64,000 bases of DNA from contig JASAND010023803.1 of assembly GCA_030248195.1 (NCBI GenBank), positions 1 through 64,000 on the forward strand, read 5' to 3'. Below are positions 57,450-64,000 of this stretch, in pieces (within the stretch, counting starts at the first letter, position 1; each line of letters starts with the position of its first letter). The DNA comes from Trissonchulus latispiculum. Lineage: Eukaryota; Nematoda; Enoplea; Enoplida; Ironidae. The translations under genes and the position numbers were made by a program. Under the pieces are notes generated by a model. The model worked only from the letters and a program-made list of their open reading frames with translations, had not been told where the DNA came from and ran no database searches.

Positions 57450-60400
57450 TCGCTACTTCGCTAGTTTATATTTGCGGCGCGTACCTATGTGACCCCTACT
57501 CATCTTGAAGGCGGCAGCTAAACGAGCAGAGTTCAAATTTATAAATTATTTAACTTTATATTAGTCTAACAACGCTATATTTTGACTTTGACTTGATAAC
57601 GACATCAAGTTTAGTAGGATACTTCTATTATCTATTATAGACTTTTGAATGCATAAAAACAAATTTTTCCACTACTTTCTATCTCATGCAGGACAGTTCC
57701 TAAACATTGTCCTTTAATAAATTTATCATAGACCTGGAGTTTAACATTATGTCAAGTCTGAGGTGGGAGAATGGTGTTGAAAAGTGAACTTCGGTTCGTC
57801 TATTGTTCCCAATTTCTTGTTACTTTATCTGGAATATAATGAACCTTTTCCTGGCAGGACTCGCTGTAGCTTTCCTGCGCCAAATCTCAAATCTGGGACT
57901 CCAATTTGACACCATGTAGTTATCTGGTCTAGGTTCTGGTTTATACAGGCTAAAACCCCCAGTCTCCGAAGTGAATTACTACAGACTTTAGGTAGCTGCT
58001 GACTGAGTGTAAGGGAAGTTGTGTATCTGTTGGACCTGAATTCTAAATTCTGAATCTATATCCTAAATGTACTCTCTAAAATCCGGAACAACTGATTGGA
58101 CGTGAATCACCCCTCAGTAAATGGGCAGGTAACAGGAATCTGTTTAGAATTCCCGGCTTTTCTTCCACGGATGTAGTCAACATTTGAGGTGACTCTCCTA
58201 GCCCTAGAGCTGAGAATCCGGGGATGAGCACCGGCACCCAAAGTCCTGTGGCAGAACGGAGATATCTCCAGGGATAAACCTAAACTTTGTATGGCTATAT
58301 TAGGAACGAAATTTTGTAATGATGACAACCAGACGACGGAAAGTCTTCAAGAGTGTATAAAGCAAAAGGAGAGAAAGAAAGAAATTGATGGACACGTCAG
58401 GAGTTGTAGTCAGAATGACTAAATGGAGTTTGGCTTTAGTCACAAGAAGAGTACATAATAGATAAGAGTATTACAACTAGTGGAGCACTATATAAAGTCC
58501 AATCAGTCAGAGACTATGATTTTTGATGTTTACGTAAATCGGCGATTCACTACGTCTACGCACGAGTTCTAATTGATGTCTAATAGTAGTTTGGCACTCC
58601 TTCGACTAGAAAGCTGTACGCAGTTCCTGTATAAGGAAGTCACTTATTAATTAGTACTAATCGCAATGAGCGACCACTCGAAGCAGAACGATGGTCTAAA
58701 ATTACTGGGAAAATAAAATTTTAATGTTGTTATAGTTAGTGAAATTATTAAAATAATAAATTTACCTAACGTGCCATGTTGAAAGTTCGCGTCTCAGAAC
58801 CAAACTTTGTACCCCTATCCTCTAAAAATCCGGGTTTTCGGCAAAACGAAAAATCGGGATTGTGTATAAATCTCATTTGAAAACAACATACATAACTACA
58901 TATTTCTCTAACTCATGTAAGCTCTTATTCAGCATAAAGAAATAATGAAAAACGTCTGCACTGCTGTTATTAAGGCAAAGTTAGTCCGAACCAGGAGAGA
59001 GCCAATGGGATTGGTCTGTTTTCTGTAGCATTCCAGCTACTGAATGAAACAGTGAGTAGGACCAATTTAGTAGCACACCTACTCAAGCCAATCTCAGTAG
59101 TTCCACTGAATAGAGGCTCGGAAACAGTCTGACAGGCTAAGCCTGTGAAAAATGGCTTCAAAGCGGACAAGAGGGGGAAGAGAAGAAATGGCTATTTAAA
59201 TGGGGAACCACTTTTTTGAGGAGTTTTCTGACGTCAACAAGGTTTGGTCTAGGTGATATCAAATCTTAACTTCTGACTTTGCTCCCTGCTTGGATAGAAG
59301 GGGGGGGGGATGAGACTAAGCCTAAATCATTGGAAAAGTCCTCCGTCCCGTTTCTCGTTGCCAGAAGAAAATGACTTACACTCACTTTTCAAGAGTGTAC
59401 TTTTTGGGGACTGGAAATCTAATACACTTTTTCTACCCCCAGTTTTCAATAGGCTACAACGGTGGACTGAGATTAGAATGGGATCTGAGGATAGGAAAGG
59501 GCTCACCTTGATCCAAGAAATCGGATCAGGTCTTCTCAGATTTAGATCCCAGAATAGATCTCTGGAGTAGTTAGATTGGGAACAGTCTCGCATCTAAATT
59601 AGGTATATTAGGTTTATGGTATTGGTATATTAGGTAGGATGAGACAGAGTAAGATTATCTTGGCCCTACGTAAGCTTGAATTGGAATTCCTGATTATTTC
59701 GAAGATAAAGGTGCGGAATAGAAAATTGGCAACAGATTTCGGTGGTCTGTTACTAAAAAATTAATACTTTTGCCTGTACCCTTTACAGTTTACCTTACCT
59801 TCGAGGGGGGGGTGATAATTGAGCTACACACCCTACATGATCAGAATCTTAAAACAGCTCGACTGCACCAGGCTTGGAGGGCTTGGATCCTCCAACCTAG
59901 TCAAAGCAGAACAACTCTTGAATAATCGTCAACTTAATTTCCTTCAAATTTGGTGAAATGAGCAACAGGAATTTTTCTACTGGAAAGGGGGAACCGTTGG
60001 CTGGAGAATCAATTTAGGAGAGAGGGTAGGAAAGGGGGTCTCTTCTTGGTCCTTTTCATCCAATCACAACTACCCACTCTCGTGGGGAGTGTATGATTGT
60101 TGGGATAGAGCCAGCCAGGGAGGAGGAAGCTTTGTACTAAGTTCATTCATGGAACGCTTGTTTTCAACTACTTTGTACTACTCTCTCTCTCTCTCTCTCT
60201 CGCTCTATCCAGGCTAAAAAATTATAGGTTAATTTCGAAACCAGAAGGAAATAAAAACTGTTAAACCTTCTTAAGGTGCCCTGCTTAAACGTAACAATGT
60301 GACTCACTATTCTGTAAAGTTTGTAATAGGAAGGAGTAAGACACTCAGCTCATTTCAGACTCCAAAATTTGAGGTTCGCCCAAATTTTTAGTGTCTAACT

Positions 60401-60956
60401 AGTTTTCAGTGGCACTTTCGTCTTTCAAAGACGGAACTAATGCAAAAACCTACGAGTGAGAATGTGCCAATTAATTTCGCCATATTTCATCAATTTGGAA
60501 CAATTAATCAGGGAATAATTTAGAGCAATTAATCAGAGAATTGCTCAAGCCTAACCTCAGCCTCGTTAGCCTGGGTTAGACTTGTTTACCAGACACAATG
60601 AGTTAACTAACAGGTGAAGCATAGGAAAGGAACAGTTGAACTAGCGAGTTGAGCGTTGCCGGTTCACCAATCTCACTTTGTGTTTTGTCATCAGCAAAAA
60701 TTAATCAAATCATGCTGAGGGAGATTAGAATAAAGCTCTGGGGGTGGTCATTTGGGGACTGTAGGAAAGAGTGGCGCCAGAATTAAAGTATCACTTTTTT
60801 GGAAACCATTAAAAAGGAATGGCACAAATATAAATCCCTAAAATTCTGAATTTAAAAACAAAACTTGTGGCTGTCGTTTGCTGAAATTCTGTTTCGATTT
60901 TAGCATTGCTCAGTGTTGTTTTTCGCTTTTTCCCCTTTCGCTAACCAGATTGAAAG
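57450..60956. other. no recognised gene
   Basis: Overlapping open frames on both strands occur at 58107-58328 and 59310-59593 in slightly GC-richer DNA, but neither has a recognisable family or convincing exon borders. A TTAGTCCGAACCAGGAGAGAG fragment at 58983 belongs to the short MITE family of 11523. A CT microsatellite lies at 60180-60202. Confidence 0.45.
60180..60202. repeat. CT microsatellite
   Basis: About ten CT dinucleotides in a row. Confidence 0.9.
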
Positions 60957-61694
60957 TAGTGTTGGGATTGGCTGAAATTTTGCCTGGTTGGCTTGGCTTG
61001 GCTTGGCCGGAGTTTGAAGTTGGCCAGCCAATTGGCCGGTGGCCGATGGTCGGCCATTGGCCGTTGGCCGTGGGCCGGCCAACGGCCAATTGGCTGGCTG
61101 TTGGCTGTTGCTTGACCGTAAGCTATTAGCCATACGGTAGTTATTTGCCAACACTGGCTAGCTGAAATTTATTATTTTTATTCGTCTACCGTGCCTAATA
61201 AGGCGTCAACTAATTGAACTTTATTAAAACTAGTTTTTCCAAACGTTTAGCTCCAATCTGCTATAATTTTGTTTCACTTTGGCTGGAGGACTGCAATGAT
61301 TTGATAATTGATGAGACGTTGACAGCTATACAAATTTAAAAAACCATTAAAATTTGCATGCAATTAGCAAACTTATTGAAAAACAACGCTATCTACAATA
61401 AAAGAGCACGGACGTATATATTGAAAGCTTAGAGCTAAGTGTCAATATGTTATGCAGGTAAACTGAAAATCTGTAGTAATATATCTAATGTAACGTTTAT
61501 AATGCAACATGTGCACGATATTATGTAGCAGAATTAAATTTTGTAACACAGTAGGCGCACAAAATCAGTAAATTTGAACTTGGCCAACAGTCGGCCTTTG
61601 ACCGGCCTTCGGCCAACGGGCAGCCAATTGACCGTTGGCCATTAGCCGTTGGCCGGCCAACGGTCAATGGCCGGCCGGCCAATGCACAACACTA
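60957..61694. mobile_element. hAT-like element with GGCCAACGGCC arms, copy 2
   Basis: Exact 8-bp duplication ATTGAAAG at 60949-60956 and 61695-61702. The ends are TAGTGTTGGGATTGGC and GGCCAATGCACAACACTA, matching copy 1 (20561-21451) in reverse orientation, including the internal TTTTTATTCGTCTACCGTG block. The GGCC arms are shorter than in copy 1. Confidence 0.95.
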
Positions 61695-61859
61695 ATTGAA
61701 AGTAGATTAAAAAGTAGTAAAATAATCGTTGAAAATGAATTAAAAATGAAAAAATAAAATTTAAACAATGATTGAAAATTCAAACTCCATTTGAATTCGG
61801 AGGTATCGAGCCAGAACACTGCGGATTACTGATATCCTCTCTGATCTGTTTGTTCGAAT

Positions 61860-61952
<93 letters not shown>

Positions 61953-64000
61953 ATATATATAATATCGAAATGTCATGTGATTAGAATTGAATTGTTTTAA
62001 AGTTAGAATGTGTTTGTTTAAAAGGCCGAGTATTGTCCTGATCTCGAACATACATTCTACCGTTACAGTACACACTACCATTATTTGATTGATTGATTGA
62101 TTGATTCATCATTCAATTCAAAAGTTCATTCATTGATAAGCTTTTCGGACTGACTAATCTTCCCTCATCTCTTTAGAGGAAACGTACCATTTTGAACATC
62201 ATCCTAGTCGTTTTTGAATCTTGGCTTTATTATCTGAGGACACATTAACTGAAAGCTAAACAAATGAATGATACAAATCGAAATATGGGAAGCCAGATAT
62301 CAACAAAAGGCAGATATATTTCTAAAATAAAGTACACACACGTACATATATACATGTATTAAAAAACTGTTGGAGGAGTTATAATATATAGTTATATAAC
62401 ATATTTATATATATGCATATGTTTGTATACCACATTTCTTATTAATGTATCCATGGAACGGGCGCTACATTAATATGAATCTATGGAATACCAGTCCGAA
62501 TACCTGCCTTCTCATTCAAGCGATCTGGTTTTAAAATCCTACCTAATGTATGCAATTAAGAGTCAGACCAGAAAAAGGGAGAGAAAGATATACCCAGACT
62601 ACTCTGGTGGAAAAATAGGTGATACTCTTTTTGCATGCTGATTCTGAGCAGGATGCTCTATCTTTCTGCCTAGGATGGACAGATAGAGCTAAAGTAAACA
62701 GAAAGAGGGGTGGGATAAGCTTACTTGCCCGGGGATCGGTTTTCCCTTTGACCCGGACAGATTTAGAGATTAAGTTACCAAAAGGGAAAGCAAGGAAGCC
62801 AACTAGAAGCTTTCCGCCATGCTTAACTGAGATCATGACGGCAGGCGGATGCGGTATACATGACAGATCAAGAATATATATTATCTTAAATAGCCATAGG
62901 TGTACCACCTGTTTGGGTTGGGGGGGGAGTAAAAAGTCCAAATCTGGCTTGGGGGGGTCTCAAAAATCAGAAATTTTCAAAACAAACTGTACCCAAACTG
63001 TACCCAAATTTTTTTCAGCTAAAAATGGCCCTTTTTGGACATAAAATCTACTATTTTGAACATAAATCTAATAAAAAACCACTCGTATTGCGTTTTAAAA
63101 CCTATTTTTCAGCGTTTTTAACTGTTTCTAAACAATTTTTCCAGAAAATTTTTGAAAAATTGCAAAAATGTTTGCAAAAATTTGGCATTTTTTCACTTGT
63201 TTGGACCCCATTTTGGGGGGGAGGGGGGTCTGAGCTTGGTCTGAGCTTGGCTTGGGGGGGGTAATGTAGTCGAGGTCGGGTATGGGGGGTGTGGGGTCTG
63301 GCCTCTCCGTGGAGGGTCTCACAGGGGGTAAACTGTGGCCTGGTACTCCTATGTAAATAGCGGAATTAAATTTACGAAATTTAGTAATAAAAATGTGTCA
63401 TAAAAATGAATTTGTTACCGGAAACAAATTTGACAGCTCAATGAGTACGAGTTATCCGGGTATCCGGAAATTAACACGGAAAGGACGGCGTGCGGTCCTT
63501 CTTTAATTTATTTAAATTAGCTAATTAATTACCGGCTAAAGTCTAATTAGCTAAACAAAGAACATTGAAAACCACCAAGTGTCCGAAAAACTTCCGTATT
63601 CAAGAGGTATTTGATCTAGCTGTAGTCTGGTTTAGGTACAGGCCGAAGGTAAAACCAATTGAGCCACAAGAAGCTTCAATGGAATTGGCTGAAATTGGGA
63701 TACCAATACATCGAGTATGACGAGACGACGTTCGTTCAACCAAGAGTTTATAATAGCAAGAGTAAGACACTCAGCTCTTCCTAATAGACTAAGCTTGCAA
63801 GATGCTCGAAACATTAAGGCCGAAATCTCGGGGGGGAGGGGCTTCTCAGCATGTAAACATATATACAACGCTGACATTCTAAATAACGGCCGTTTTCGAT
63901 AAATTAAATACTATAACTTGAGCTAGGAAAATCGTACCGCAATAATTTTTATATCATTATGTTGCGTAGAACGAGATCTTTTTAACGATATGAAAATTAT
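61695..64000. other. no recognised gene
   Basis: A TA microsatellite lies at 61860-61962 and a TGAT microsatellite at 62082-62106. At 62543-63044 long frames are open on both strands (132 and 141 codons) with no recognised family. A G-rich palindromic patch with TTGGGGGGG words spans 62925-63300. Confidence 0.45.
61860..61962. repeat. TA microsatellite, about 100 bp
   Basis: Almost pure TA with two TG interruptions; it generates Tyr-Ile frames on both strands that are not genes. Confidence 0.95.

Noticed and set aside
61761..62081. Tyr-Ile repeat protein
   Set aside because: It is the translation of a TA microsatellite.

Overview
The window looks like nuclear DNA of an invertebrate animal. 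The genes have many short exons, GT-AG introns of about 50 bp to several kb and no operon structure. The families present include a UBR-type N-recognin, METTL25B, APRT, the PARP1 catalytic domain and an aminergic-type class A GPCR. The DNA is AT-rich overall and crowded with non-autonomous DNA transposons. No phylum can be named from the sequence alone.

Layout. 86-4765 (+): six exons from the middle of a UBR1/UBR2-type E3 ligase, with no recognisable continuation. 4766-11076: stacked fold-back elements. 11092-18425, or to 22225 with one further exon (+): METTL25B (RRNAD1). 22304-22738 (-): two in-phase exons of an unrecognised six-cysteine protein, convergent with METTL25B. 25498-27414 (-): a complete four-exon APRT of 181 residues. 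27617-38930: nested transposons, followed by a possible terminal exon (+) at 38949-39113. 40488-43352 (-): four exons giving the C-terminal catalytic part of PARP1, with no upstream exons recognised. 48880-50523 (-): three exons covering TM1-TM5 and the start of the third intracellular loop of a GPCR; TM6-TM7 were not found. A possible loop exon lies at 43725-43896 and a possible N-terminal exon at 54900-55032. 52-64 kb: mostly low-information DNA with a SINE, microsatellites and two more repeat elements.

The repeats dominate the window. At least fourteen insertions have 8-bp target-site duplications visible in the sequence: ten exact and four matching at 7 or 8 of 8 positions. Most of their ends fit the hAT pattern (CAGAGTTG, TAGTGTTG, CAGAGATGG, CAGGGGCGG). 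Several consist of one short word repeated up to the tips in opposite orientation at the two ends, such as GGCCAAC, GGCCCGC, GGTTCC, TTTCAG, GATTTTT or GGTCGCGG. None carries a recognisable transposase, so an autonomous partner elsewhere is assumed. They sit in introns, often within 20-40 bp of a splice site. A second class of fold-back and tandem arrays shares a core word, GAAAGCTC(N)nCGAGCTGAACAACTT, across otherwise different families.

The genes are unrelated housekeeping and signalling genes and do not form a pathway. APRT (adenine salvage) and PARP1 (NAD+ consumption) both touch nucleotide metabolism, but nothing suggests they are functionally linked here.
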